Of a stretch of 64,000 nt of DNA, positions 25,301 through 36,300 are shown piece by piece. The notes beneath the pieces are model-generated. The model saw only the letters and a program-made list of their open reading frames with translations, made no database searches and was not told the origin of the DNA. Position numbers and translations under genes: made by a program. Numbering within the stretch: the first letter of the stretch is position 1; every line of letters starts with the position of its first letter. This stretch comes from Pomacea canaliculata (Eukaryota; Mollusca; Gastropoda; Architaenioglossa; Ampullariidae): assembly GCF_003073045.1 (NCBI RefSeq), contig NC_037598.1, positions 24,923,822 through 24,987,821 on the forward strand, written 5' to 3'.

Positions 25301-28300
25301 GAATGTTGACATAAACATCAGCAGCCCCGAGTGAGTGCGCAGTGCCGGCCCCTTGTCTCACTTCCGGCTGATGGTGCAGCTGTAGCGTAGCGGTCCTCGC
25401 TACCGTAGCGTATTCGTCTGAAATCAAAGGTAAAATCGAAAGTAAACATTCAGTGTGTAAATAGGCAAATACTAATACATACTTTGGTTAATGCAAATTT
25501 AAGCACAAAAAATATATTTAACATTTTCTTAAATCTTCAGCTACGACAACTATCCACGGACTATAGTTCTGATAATGAGGATGGAAATGACAACACTGAT
25601 GGCGACGATGATGACGCTGATGATGATAGGGACGATCATCTCACCATTGGAGACAGGTGGTGAGCACGCATGAGCGACCATGTTGTTGATGTAGTGGACA
25701 TCCGGTGTATGATTTTCATCAGCGAGGTGAGGAGGCGGACACGATCGCTGAAAACAGGTTTCCGTTGCAGCCAATATCTCCTAGAAAAATTATCAGTTAT
25801 AACAGATGGGCGATGACATGGTATTTTAATTATAGTAGACTGACATTAATCTACACGAACTGAAGCTCTAGTGGCTTGATTGATGCATGTATACACGTGT
25901 TAGGTAAGCACAAAGCATTTTTAAAATTCAGAGAAAGGTCATTGAAATGTGACCTCTCTACCTCTCACCTTTGGAATTGCATGTTATGTTCTTACGTCCA
26001 AAATACAGTGCATCGATTACATCTATGAGGCATTTGAAGTGCGAAATTTAAATAATAGTTGAGTTTTATTGCATTGTTTTATATTGTATTGTGTACTGTT
26101 TGGATTCCTGTTGAAATGGGTCAAAGGCCTTTTTAATACATTAATCATTAATAAATCTTTATCCAAACCACATTATAATCTACATTCCATCATAGTAGTA
26201 ACCATGACCAGCATTACCCGTCGTCATCAGAATTTTAAAAACTGGACAGAAAACAAGAGTTCACAGAGTGGAGAATCACAGAAGACTTACCTCACAATGA
26301 GAAAAATCACAACGGCCAGCAGAATGATGACAAAGATGATTCCTACAGCAACACCAGCGGCGCTTGTGCTTGTATCTACAAGTTCTGTGGAAAAAAGTTT
26401 TCAATGTATTTTGTGATAGTCTTCAAACCACAGAGGTTAAATTTAAAGTAAATTTTATATCAGAAAAATACATTATCAAGATTCATAACATTAATTACTG
26501 AAATTTTAATCTAGCACTAACTGTTATCTCAACACGTTGAAATAATTTGTCTGTAAATTTTGAGGGAGGAAAATGCCAAAAGATACTTAACTTGTATGGT
26601 AATGGAGGCAAATCTCGAAAAGCATCCTCTTACCCATGCACTTAGTTCCTTGGAAACCCTCCAGACAGCCGTTGCTACAAAAGCCGTTTTCGTGGTGACA
26701 GTCCTGCTGGTGACGACACCGTCCGCAGGTCTGGTTACACCCATCACCATGTGAGCCAAGTGGACATTCTGTAAACACGCCATAGATAGTTGTTGTTGTT
26801 TATTTTTAGTGTGAGCTTCTGTCTTTTTCTAACCACAGGACTTAATGTTTCTTGGACAGTCTACTATTTGTATTTTTTGAGCTACTACTCACGTTGGTCA
26901 CAAAGGTCACCTAGAAGTCCAGGTGGACATCCTTTGGCACATTTGCCAGTTTTCTTGTCACAGGCCTCATCGTCCTTACACCGACGGCAAGAGAGTTGAC
27001 AGTTAGCGCCATACTTGCCGTCTTCACATTCTTCAAAAAGATTCAGTTACTAAGAGAAATTCTAACTGATTTTGAGAAATGATGTCAATATTTAAAAGCA
27101 TTCACATTTTTATCATACTCATATATACTAATTTACAATGAGCACAGCAGATTGTTGTTATCATCTGGGTAATACAAAAGTATTTGAAGAACAAAATACT
27201 CGCCAAACACACCCTTTTCGCACTTATCGCCATTCCACCCTGTTTGACAGCCGTTCGGACATCTACCCGTCACCTTGTCACATGTGAAGTTGGCGCATTT
27301 TCCACAAGATTGAGAGCAATTCCAGCCATACGTCCATTCTTCACAAGCTTCACATAATATATAAAGTAAATATTTTTTTAATTTAATTACCTACAGCATC
27401 ACAAGGTTTTTTTGCTACATGTTTCTTTCCTCATGTCTTTGTGAAACGCCCATAATTTTATTTTAATCGATTTTGACAGATTTTAAATGAAAAGATTTTG
27501 CTCGTACATTCGGAGAGCTACTTCTGTCGGTTGTTTTTCTTTGAAAATTTTTTTTACGTTTTCGGTACTCAGGAACAAAATAAATTATCAGACATGTTCG
27601 TGTCAAACATACCCGTCTGGCACAAGTCGTCTGTCCACCCTGCTGCACAGCCAGTCGGACATCTACCCGTCACCTTGTCACAAGCCAAGGAGTTGGCACA
27701 CTGACCACACGACTGAGAACAGCTCCAGCCATACTTCCCATCCAAGCAACCTAAAGTACAAAACAGTCATTTGTAAATCCTAATTTTAATCGGGTGTTAC
27801 AAGGTAAAGTTTTTGATGTACTTTTCTTTACTTGTCTTTTTCCCTCATTCTCCCAGCTGAGTTTATTTTAAAACGACTTTCACATATTTCAGTCTGCTTG
27901 GCTTTACTAGTACAACCTGGGATTTAGCTTTGTTGGTTGTTGTTCACTGAGTTCTGTTTGTGAGAGCAAATGATAAGCCAGATGTCTAAGAAAAGCATTT
28001 GTGAAATTAAGTTACATGTTTCACACATGTGGCTAAAAAAAGGTCCTTTAATCCTTTAATCAGGGCATTTTTTTTTTAAATTTACATTGAAAGGACCAAG
28101 CTTTTACAAATAAAATCAACCCTTTTTAACTTTTGATCTTTCCCATTTTCCCATTTCCCATATCTCTTTCTATTTTTTTATGCATGGTTATTTTTTATGC
28201 AGTTCAGGGTCTAGCATTACTTCTATGATATCATTGCATGATGATTAACATTTTAAGCCTCCCAGACATTATCAGCAAACTGTGGTTGTCATTACTTTTG

Positions 28301-31037
28301 TGACATCCTTGTCCTTGCCATCCTGGGTGACAGCCTCTCGGACATCGTCCACTTGCTTTGTCACAAGTCTCACCCTCACAGTGACCACAGCTTTGATGAC
28401 AGTTAGCTCCGTACTTTCCGTCCTTGCAAACTGAAAATGTATTCTTATCTTCTTAATATTTTAAATTCATAATTTGAAAACTCCAATATATTGTCTGCAT
28501 GATACTTGAATGGTCCAGGCGCACTACATGCTAAACTATGAGAGTGCTTCGGCTAGAAACACTGCATAACATGCGAGTGGAAATAGGTAGGTAAGTTCGC
28601 AATTACAAATTAAATGTTCTGTACTTTGTTACGAAAATTCCTGTCGATTTTAGGAACAATATAATAGTGTAGAAAACTGACTTCTAGAGAACAAGAATGA
28701 TGTTATGTTATACTAGAGGAGGAAACACGTATGGTTATTAAAGTAAAGAAAAGAAAGTGTATACGTACCCCACACCTCAACCTCACACATGTTGAGGCTG
28801 ATATCGTTCCTATTTCTGCTGTCTCTCCTAATCTTGACTGTCCTGCCAGACAGCGCCGTGGTACAGGACAGGGTAAAAGGGTTGGTAGAGGGCATGTCTT
28901 TAATCGAGAAACACTGGTGGTTGTCTATGGTGACAGTTGTGTCCACCATTCTGCGTAAGACTGTGAAGGAATACAGTTGTAGGTCGTTGAAAGGTACAAA
29001 CATTAGACAAACACACATGTACACAAGTATTATGTTCCTTTACTTATATATAAAGATGACTTTAAACATCACAAACACTCAAATGCTCTCTTTACCTGAT
29101 AACTAAAAGAACTTTAAGCCAGTGATGTGTTAAGAAGATTAATCCAGCAATTACAAGTTTCTTCTCACTCGACTAGTGGCTAACCTTTGTGGTTCTTAGT
29201 GTTGAACAAAGACAAAAAAAGGAGTATTGAACACTAAATTAGAATAAAAGTAAGAAAGCACACAAACAATCCCACCCGACGTACACACACAAGCAGACCC
29301 ATCCACCCACCATACACACAAACACCCATACAAACTCCCCGTCCAAAAATAGAGACAAAGAAAGAAAGAATAAAGAAGAAAAAGTAAAAAGTGCAATTTT
29401 GATTCTGAGTTTCAAATCCGAGTAACTTGAATGGTGCCCACACTATAGCGGGTTGGGAGGTGGGCGAGGGAAAGAGGGGTTGGCGTAGGAGTTTAAGGAC
29501 GAGTCAGTAGTTGTCACCAAAAGCAGCCCTGTACTAATATTCAGGAGACTGACTCAAGAAAGAAGCGATAGTTAGCAGAGGTTGTGAGATAATTAGATAA
29601 CAATAAGGGGATTCCTTATAAGAAATCTACATGGTTTTTCTTTTATTGAAAATTTAATTGTTACAAACTGTATAATATACATGTCGCCATCTTGTGTTTC
29701 TAGTGCTGAGTAACACTTTAGTATTTGTGTAAAATATTGAAGAGTAACTTACAGCCAGGACGGCCATAGATGGTGATGTAAGCCACAGGGTACACGTGAC
29801 CAAGGTCTACTTCCCACGATGGATACTCGTCTCTGGGATTTTCAGATGTGTGGATACAGGTCATGAACTCGGTGATATTTCCACCCGGTGTCCTGCCATC
29901 CACCGCCGCAGACCCTGATGTAAATTTACTGTGAGTGGAGCTCTGCTTTGTTGCCTTGCTCAAAGCCATGTTCCCTGTAACAACGATCGAGTCAAGAGTT
30001 ACAATATGAGAGAAGAGGTGTGAGTGAACTAAACTGTAGCACTGGTAGCCATATTTACTTTTAGAGGCTTTCTTCTTTAAATCAACAAACATACATTATA
30101 AAAGATTTCTGTGCTCTAGTACACCTTAGCGGGTAATATAAATGGTGTTTACAATATTTTGTGAAATAAAATTGTTCTCACTAAACACAGTGTACAGTAG
30201 GTCCCTTGTGAAATGTAAGTACACACCAGTTATGATGTTATACAGCATCTCGAGTATTTACTAATGATGGTATCGATATGAAAGTGTTTATGTAGATAGA
30301 CAATAATAACACTAAACTTTTCCTTAGGATCAAAAGCACTCGCCTTAGCCTATAACAGGAAGTGGTCAATCGGATTAATAAGACAAAATGTCAAAGGATT
30401 TGTTTTACGGGGTGGGGGTGCTGGCCCCACGCCCAACCCTCCTCCTTTGTCAGCCGAGCTTGGGACCGTCCTTGGCGGAGGGCAGCCAGCCCTGTAAACA
30501 GATGCCACGTGCAGAGAAAGATCAGCGTGCCCGAGACGAGAAATGAACTCAGGGCAGCCAACCTTCACTGTATTGGTGACAGGCGCTAACAGCGCTAACC
30601 GTTGCCACCGGGCCGCTCAAGTGTTTATGTAGATAGACAATAATAACACTAAGCTTTTCCTTAGGATCAAAAACACTCGCCTTAGCCTATAAAAGGAAGT
30701 GGTCAATCGGATTAATAAGACAAAATGTTAAAGGCTGAGTCTCAAGGACTGTGACCACGAGAACATATGGATATAATAGTTAATAGACTGACAGAGCAAC
30801 TATTAAAACAGTTAAATACTAACATCATAAACTATATCAATATATATATATAAAGTATAATTCGCTTGCTTATTCTTTGCTGACTAAAGTCCTGAAAAAT
30901 AAATTGGCACTAACTTAAAGTAAGTAGATCTTTCTACTGACATCTATAATAAAAATACGAGGAAAACTTCACTTACTGACATCCTGGGCATGACAACAGA
31001 AAGCTGTTAACCACGTGACACACAGCTTGAGTAACAT
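16725..31037 (-). CDS. A: receptor-type tyrosine phosphatase with FTP lectin and EGF ectodomain
   Basis: A complete 26-exon minus-strand gene of about 1,090 codons. Order: signal peptide (MLLKLCVTWLTAFCCHAQ), two-exon FTP lectin domain, five MEGF-type EGF domains, one membrane helix, juxtamembrane region, active PTP domain D1, degenerate PTP domain D2, stop at 16725. It should sit in the plasma membrane, bind a ligand (possibly glycan) outside and remove phosphate from phosphotyrosine inside. Exon phases agree at every junction except one: the membrane exon (26384-26291) ends in phase 2, while the next exon (25780-25645) must be read from phase 0 to join the DEYATV exon. Exon lengths sum to 2 modulo 3 accordingly. 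A missed micro-exon or a one-base error would explain this. The front half is duplicated as locus B. Lectin-EGF phosphatases of this kind are known to be expanded in molluscs. Confidence 0.88.
17232..17266. repeat. (TTG)n microsatellite
   Basis: A run of about eleven TTG units in the last intron of gene A, next to the end of the segmental duplication. Confidence 0.9.
20367..24715 (-). CDS. Gene A catalytic phosphatase domain D1 exons
   Basis: Exons with matching phases: 24715-24628 (QKENHYKNRFNTILP, the KNRY motif), 24323-24247 (SDYINASFIT), 23745-23709 (GYKRDKAYIAAQG), 23481-23384 (TVDDFWRMVWQENV), 23076-22948 (KCFEYWPAKGE), 22492-22344 (VDWKDHEIPS and up to VHC), 20997-20862 (SAGVGRTGTYIAID) and 20510-20367 (EQYSFVYEVVLEAY). 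The signature HCSAGVGRTG, split by an intron after Cys, has the catalytic Cys and Arg. The WPD loop reads WKD, keeping the general-acid Asp. The Q-loop region reads VQNKEQY. All essential residues are present, so D1 should dephosphorylate phosphotyrosine. The 20862 donor (aag|gttcgc) is weak but the frame continues correctly. Confidence 0.9.
22256..22300. repeat. (CA)n microsatellite
   Basis: CA repeat, slightly interrupted at its start, about 44 bp downstream (in gene sense) of the exon carrying the catalytic Cys of D1. Confidence 0.9.
24782..24808. repeat. (GTGC)n microsatellite
   Basis: About six GTGC/GCGT units in a gene A intron. Confidence 0.85.
25161..26384 (-). CDS. Gene A membrane helix and juxtamembrane exons
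   Basis: 26384-26291 encodes ELVDTSTSAAG followed by a hydrophobic run (GIIFVIILLAVVIFLIV) and Arg, a type I membrane helix. 25780-25645 is a juxtamembrane exon. Read straight on from the helix it begins RRYWLQRKPVFSDR, an ideal stop-transfer sequence, but this frame ends in phase 0. Read in the frame needed by the next exon it contains ENHTPDVHYINN and SPPVSNG, joining DEYATV perfectly. 25417-25161 is a long juxtamembrane exon (ADVYVNIRTEALL, then FKMEVEKKLRSVDDEFS) leading into the phosphatase domain. Both readings of 25780-25645 look partly real, which suggests a frame-changing indel inside it. Confidence 0.75.
26634..31037 (-). CDS. Gene A ectodomain exons
   Basis: Exons: 31037-30977 signal peptide (phase 1 end). 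29974-29753 FTP first half (RNMALSKATKQSS, PSWEVDLGHVYPV, YITIYGRPG). 28960-28769 FTP second half (FTLSCTTALSGR, NMCEVEVWG). Five EGF exons: 28430-28296 (VCKDGKYGANC), 27750-27613 (GCLDGKYGWSC), 27347-27213 (ACEEWTYGWNC), 27030-26893 (ECEDGKYGANC) and 26768-26634 (ECPLGSHGDGC). Each EGF is a phase 1-1 cassette, so loss, gain or exchange of whole domains keeps the frame. The FTP fold is known from fucose-binding lectins, but I did not confirm the sugar-binding His/Arg set, so a lectin activity is inferred. Confidence 0.88.
30282..30734. repeat. Direct repeat of about 115 bp flanking a SINE
   Basis: The segment beginning aagtgtttatgtagatag at 30282 recurs at 30619 with a few substitutions, each copy about 115 bp. 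The corresponding place in locus B (about 40224-40330) has only one copy and no SINE. All are in the first intron, between the signal-peptide and FTP exons. Confidence 0.85.
30396..30618 (-). mobile_element. tRNA-derived SINE
   Basis: On the minus strand the element starts gcggcccggtggcaacggtt, a tRNA-like head with an A-box-like block, followed about 50 bp on by a B-box-like gagttcatttctcg. The body is G/C-rich and ends with a short tail near ttttgtttta-complement sequence at 30400. It lies inside the first intron of gene A. The tRNA relationship is from box spacing and sequence; the family name is not assigned. Confidence 0.65.
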
Positions 31038-31049
31038 TGTCTTTGTCAA

Positions 31050-31136
31050 CTTATACAAGTGATGACCACATGTAGACATCTACCTCTGTCCTGCTATACA
31101 AGTGATGACCACATATAGACATCTACCTCTGTCCAG
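31050..31136. repeat. 43-bp tandem repeat just upstream of gene A start (two copies)
   Basis: Two near-identical 43-bp units (tatacaagtgatgaccacat at the start) lie 13-100 bp upstream of the gene A start codon on the minus strand. Locus B has three units at the same place. The position makes it part of the 5' UTR or core promoter. Confidence 0.85.
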
Positions 31137-31735
31137 TCTTTGCTGCCAAACAACTTCTCGATGGCAGTGCTAGCATCCAGTACACGATGTGTTACTGTCA
31201 GCAGGCACTGACAATGATTCTTTACTGACAGCAACAGTCCACAATTCACTTCTCTGTCAGCAAATTTTCGAAGACATCGAAGGACGATGTTTGATATTAT
31301 CAGCAGGAAGTAGTTAACTGCGGCTGGAGCAATGCGAGCTTTGTTTTCTACTGGGTAGACACTACGCATGAAATCATCTACCTCTCTTCCATCACTCTTT
31401 TATATCTCTACGTCGCTTCTTTTGCCTTTAAATAAACCATCTTTGATTTTTCAGGTTGTTTTGATTTGTCTTTGTATATATGAAATACATTCAACGAGCA
31501 TGTAGCGATACCATGCTGTCCGGCCTCTTTCACAGAATGTTGTGTGTTTCACTGTTACAATGGCGAAGGAACCAGGAGGGCAATGGGGCAGCCACCCACT
31601 TACTGTCTCATGGAGTTCCACATAACAGTTTCCCACAGTGTACAGAGCATCGATGATCGTATCCCAATCTCTCGGGAACTCGAGCGATTACAGCTTCGTG
31701 TCTTCATCCTGCACAGTTGGTCCTTCACAGTCTGA
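31094..31735 (-). pseudogene. Unrecognised protein-coding remnant, copy upstream of A
   Basis: Minus-strand sequence readable in pieces: VDDSDCEGPTVQDEDTKL, then FPRDWDTIIDALYTVGNC, ELHETVSGWLPHCPPGSF, ERGRTAWYRYMLVECISYI, a short gap of changed frame with stops, and finally a 91-codon open frame (31369-31094) containing NKARIAPAAVNYFLL, LRCLRKFADREVNCGLLL and STAIEKLFGSKDWTEVDVY. The last part is conserved with locus B at 41152-40757, where the frame stays open longer. The family is unknown to me. It has stops, so at least this copy is broken. It runs into the 43-bp repeats in front of gene A. Confidence 0.5.
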
Positions 31736-31739
31736 GTCA

Positions 31740-33310
31740 TCGACAAGAGCACTGAACTTATTGAACCACTCGAAATAAATGAGCCTGTAATGCGCCAACA
31801 ATGAAATACTTTCCACCTTTTTTATATTGGTCATCAGGGAGAGGCAAACAGCGAGGGTCAATGTCGTGACACTCTGACCCCGGAAGCTTTACAAAATTAG
31901 TTGACCTTCGATTACAATAAGTTTGTCTTTTTAAATTAGTTTGGCGAGTTGTCCACTAGAAATACTCAGTGGTCATCGTTGACGTTGGGAGAGATGAGTC
32001 CACAGCTGAAAATCATCGTTTAATGACAGACAGGAAGTGATGATAGAAGACTTGCTGGGTCGCCATACCACCTGCACATCCTGCTTATTGTCAGGTTCGG
32101 AAAAAACTACATTTAACACAGGATGCTGTAGGCACGGACCGGACATAAGTTGTTAATATTCTCTGCCACTGCACTTGAGTGAAGTATTTGGCACTGTCCT
32201 GTATGTAAGCGATTGTGGGATGTATACTAAAACTTGTTCCTCTATTTTTCCGTCAGTAAACATCATGATGTCGAGTTACTCTGATGCCATTTCTGTTACT
32301 CATTAAAATTTCTGATTGAGCTCAAGCATAACCACACACACAAACGCATGCATTTGTTTCAACGATAAATCCCTGTGACATTAAATGGCAGAGAAACAGA
32401 CAGACAAACGGACTGATATTGATGACACAATAAAACTTTTCCATTCATGTATGTTTTTATTTGACAGAAAGTGCTTCGATAAATCGTTGTCACTCTGATC
32501 TTACAGTCAAACATCCTGATAACAGCGAGGCTGACTAGACATCGCCATCCACAGAACTGATGACACTGTTCACTGGCAAGACATACTAGCAGAACTGCTC
32601 AAACTGCACACTGGCAAGATACACTCAGAGCTGCTCACATTACTCAAGCTGCTCACATTACTCATGCTGCTCACACTCAAAAGCCGTGTGTCGTTTTGAG
32701 ATAGAAACTCTCGCATTGTTCTACCCTGTGATACTATCTTCTATATCTGTTATCGACAAATTCACCATTTCTCTTTTCCTAACGTGAAATTTGCTGTCAT
32801 CGTTCCTTAGACCAGACATGTGCAACGTGCGGCCCTCTGTTCACGTGTGCGGCCCTCAGGCCGCCCTCCTCTTGACATGCTTCCTTTAGACAGTCATGTG
32901 GACTACACTGACATGTAGTCAGTATATTTCCAGGTTTATAAGAACCACAGAAACTTCTGTGTAGTCTCATAATGTTACAGAGACTCAAAAGTATTTTTTG
33001 TTGGTAGTGACTAATGTCTCATGTTTATAATTTTTAGTTCGCTTTCTTTAGTTAAAATGTGATTTTACATGTCGATTCTTTGTTCTAAGGACTAATAGCC
33101 TCAAAGATAATATATTTTAAATATTATTCTAATCTAATAGAGAAGGCAGTACTATGATACAAACTTACAGATGAATATCATCACACAATCGAATGTCGGC
33201 GCGCACACTCTCTCACTCGCTTATATTAAGGATCATGAAGTCTGTGTTTTATATATAAACATCAAATCACAAATTTACAATATTCCAATAAAGTGACACA
33301 TGTCATTGTA
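31740..33310. other. No gene recognised
   Basis: Intergenic sequence between loci A and B. It holds a short tandem array of about 15-18 bp units at roughly 32610-32680 (tgctcacattactc-like). No open frame with coding character was found. Confidence 0.45.
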
Positions 33311-36300
33311 TTATAAGGAGATAATGAATCTTTTCTGATGCTTCTTATTTAACGGAATATTTTGTTTTCTTGAGCTGAAACTCTTTTTTGTGCTCATCTT
33401 GCAGACACACTGACAGATAATATATATCACAAGGTATGATGTGCAGATTGTATAAACAAACACAGTTCCGCTAATCATTAGGATCTTAGAAAAGTGGTTT
33501 TGTTGGTCAGTCTGGAAATATCCTGAAGCTGTCGTAGGAGCCAACACCACTGGTAATAATTGTGTGTGGTTGAAAGAGATAAACTCGAGTAAATAAAGTA
33601 GGTATGTTTCAAAACCCAGTGAGTCTGTCGTGGATGTCTGGTTGAATACGAATTAAATGAAAAAGGTAATTATTTCACGAACAAATTTACTGCTTAAGTA
33701 AATGGCATTATTAAGAATCTCTATCTCAATTCTTCTGACAGTTCTTGTATGTTTTTGACTTTCTGTTGGTGATGAGGTGATAGTAGAAGTAAGTTTGGAT
33801 GTGGGACAATTTAAAGTTTGTACATTGTCTGTAATGGTAGTGGTTCATCATCGCGAAAAGTTCTGTGTATCAGTGAGTGAAGGCCAGACAGTGAGAGTAC
33901 TGAACAGGATGCAGACAACTGATGTGATGCATCAGACTGCTCGAGCTGGAAGTGAAGACACTTGTATTCCATGACAACAACAGTCAGCTTGTCTCCCCTG
34001 TGAGAAACGACAGAAAAGTTAAACAAATTAACATTAGTGTAGTCGACAAATTTAGAGATTGGTGGGCTAATTAAAAATTAAAATACTTTGAGTGGACCAG
34101 TAAGTGCTCAATGTGTAAAACTATTTTTAATTTATTCAATAAACTTAGAAAACAAAACATCTCTACATACTTTAGGTCTTGATCTACAAGTAAAGATGTT
34201 GTACATTTACAGTTATTTGTGTCGGTTTTAATAAATTACTGGAATAAGAACTATTTTGAAGAATAATAACAATACAATTGTGTGCATAATGAACAGGATG
34301 GTCACAGATGAATGAGCTCAGTGAAAAACCGCAGGTCCAGCAACCGATGTATGAGGTTGCGTCCCCTTTACTGGAAGGTTGAAGGTAGCTCACCAAGATA
34401 GACATTGGTTGTTGTGTCAGTCATTCTGTAATCAAGTATCTCTCACACACCCACACACACTCACACACACACACACACTCTCACACACACACAAACCTCT
34501 GAAAATAAATCAGAAAAATATTTGATACAAGCACTAAGAAATCTTTAAACAGCTTTTGTAAAGTGAACAGTAAACAAAGATGAGTGTGGAATAAAACGAG
34601 AAACACGCGGATCTTTACTGATGTGTGACTGTTATGTGTTAACTTCAGGGTTAGGGAGTCGATACCAGTAAGAGGCTGGTTATTTCTCTTGCAAAGTTTT
34701 GAAGAAGTCTCACAAATAGAACATTCATTACAATTGTAATATGACTGTTAAAAATTTGAATGGCTAATCGCATTACCTTAGTGTAGTCTTACCTTGGTTT
34801 GTCTCCCTCCTTGTGTCCACGTGTGATTCATCTATAAAGACATTTGATGCCAGCAAAATTACAGTGGGCATTGATAACTTGTAACTGTGGATGCTCATGA
34901 AAACAAGAAAATAAGATAATATTGTGTAACCTCGCCAAATTGTTATTTTTAGTAACAATGAAATAAATAATATTCTAAAACATATTTATTAATCAATGTA
35001 TAGGACTTTTTCCTTGTAAAATGTTGCATAATCGTTTTGACTAGGGTTAAAAGAATAACCATTCAAAGTATTCTTACTATTCGATTTGCTTCTAGTCGTG
35101 GGTGTAAACAAATTGTAAGCAAATTGAAGGTTTTCTTGATAAATGTTTTTTTCAGAACACAGAAATGTGACAAAAACTTCTGGTAAAAACTTCCGAGAAT
35201 TATTTCTTCCATCGGAATAGACTTTTGATATTATCAACATCCTTCACACAAGTGTACATTGAAAGTGTTTCTCAGGTTGGTGTCCATCTCTAGTCGGATG
35301 TTGAGGAAGCTGTCATAACAAGATGTACAAACTTCTAGTGACAGCTGTATCACACTGTACAAGTTTGTATCAGACAATTCAGTGATGTGTGTCGGACTGA
35401 GTTCTTACATGCTAAATATGTCACTACTGTATGTCTGTGTAATCATCACAACCATCCTTTACTGAAACTGTCAGTTTGGGTAAAAAAAGAAAATCATCGC
35501 GTGTTTCAAAAAGATTGTACAAGAATACCTTTCTCGTGGTCATCGTGCTTTTTTTCGTGAGTCTTCATGGTCCCTGTGCAGCCCAGTTTAAATTTAACTG
35601 TTTCAGAGAGAAATCTGTCGGTATCATCTCTCAACACACGATCGTGGACCGTCTCCTTTTTAGAAGTAAATCGCGAGTGTCGATCAACAAACACCATCAA
35701 ATGTTATTCGAAAGTCGATGGTCACAAACTCCTCACTGAATGTCGGTAAGGCTCGGTGGAGTTTGAAAAAGCATGTAGTGGCAAGATCAAAGAAAGCTGC
35801 GCACGTGTTACGTAATCACTCATTTGTATTAACTCATCACTCGGCAAGTCTCGATAAGCAAATACAAAAAAAAACCACCTGTTTGCATAGAAAATGACAT
35901 ACGCATCACTAAATCCTTCTGTCCAGAACTTTCATGTTGTAAAAGATTGGATAATTAAAATAATTATAAACTGACTAAAAGTCTTTTATGAAGTTAATAA
36001 AAAAATAAATGTCTTAAGATAATAATTATGGGTGAAAGTGACAATGAGAATACGAAGAATCTGGCAAATTAATTGAAAAAATAAAACAGATTGGTATGAT
36101 TAAATTATATATATATTTTTTGGTCCAACCGAATTCAGATACTAAGCCATCACATCTAACTAATCAAAGAATAAAACAAACAAAACTAAAAGGTTTTCTT
36201 AGTATGAAAGTGTCTACAATTAACGGGGACATCTGATTTTTCGACTTTGCGTGATAAACTGCTTGCTGGCAAATGTTTGGCTGTCTGCTAGCTATGCTAT

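Noticed and set aside
25550-25640. Second membrane helix after the juxtamembrane exon (VPIIISVIIVAISVVISILI)
   Set aside because: It lies beyond the good donor atg|gtgaga and comes from a repeated ATC/GTC tract; the true helix is at 26384-26291.
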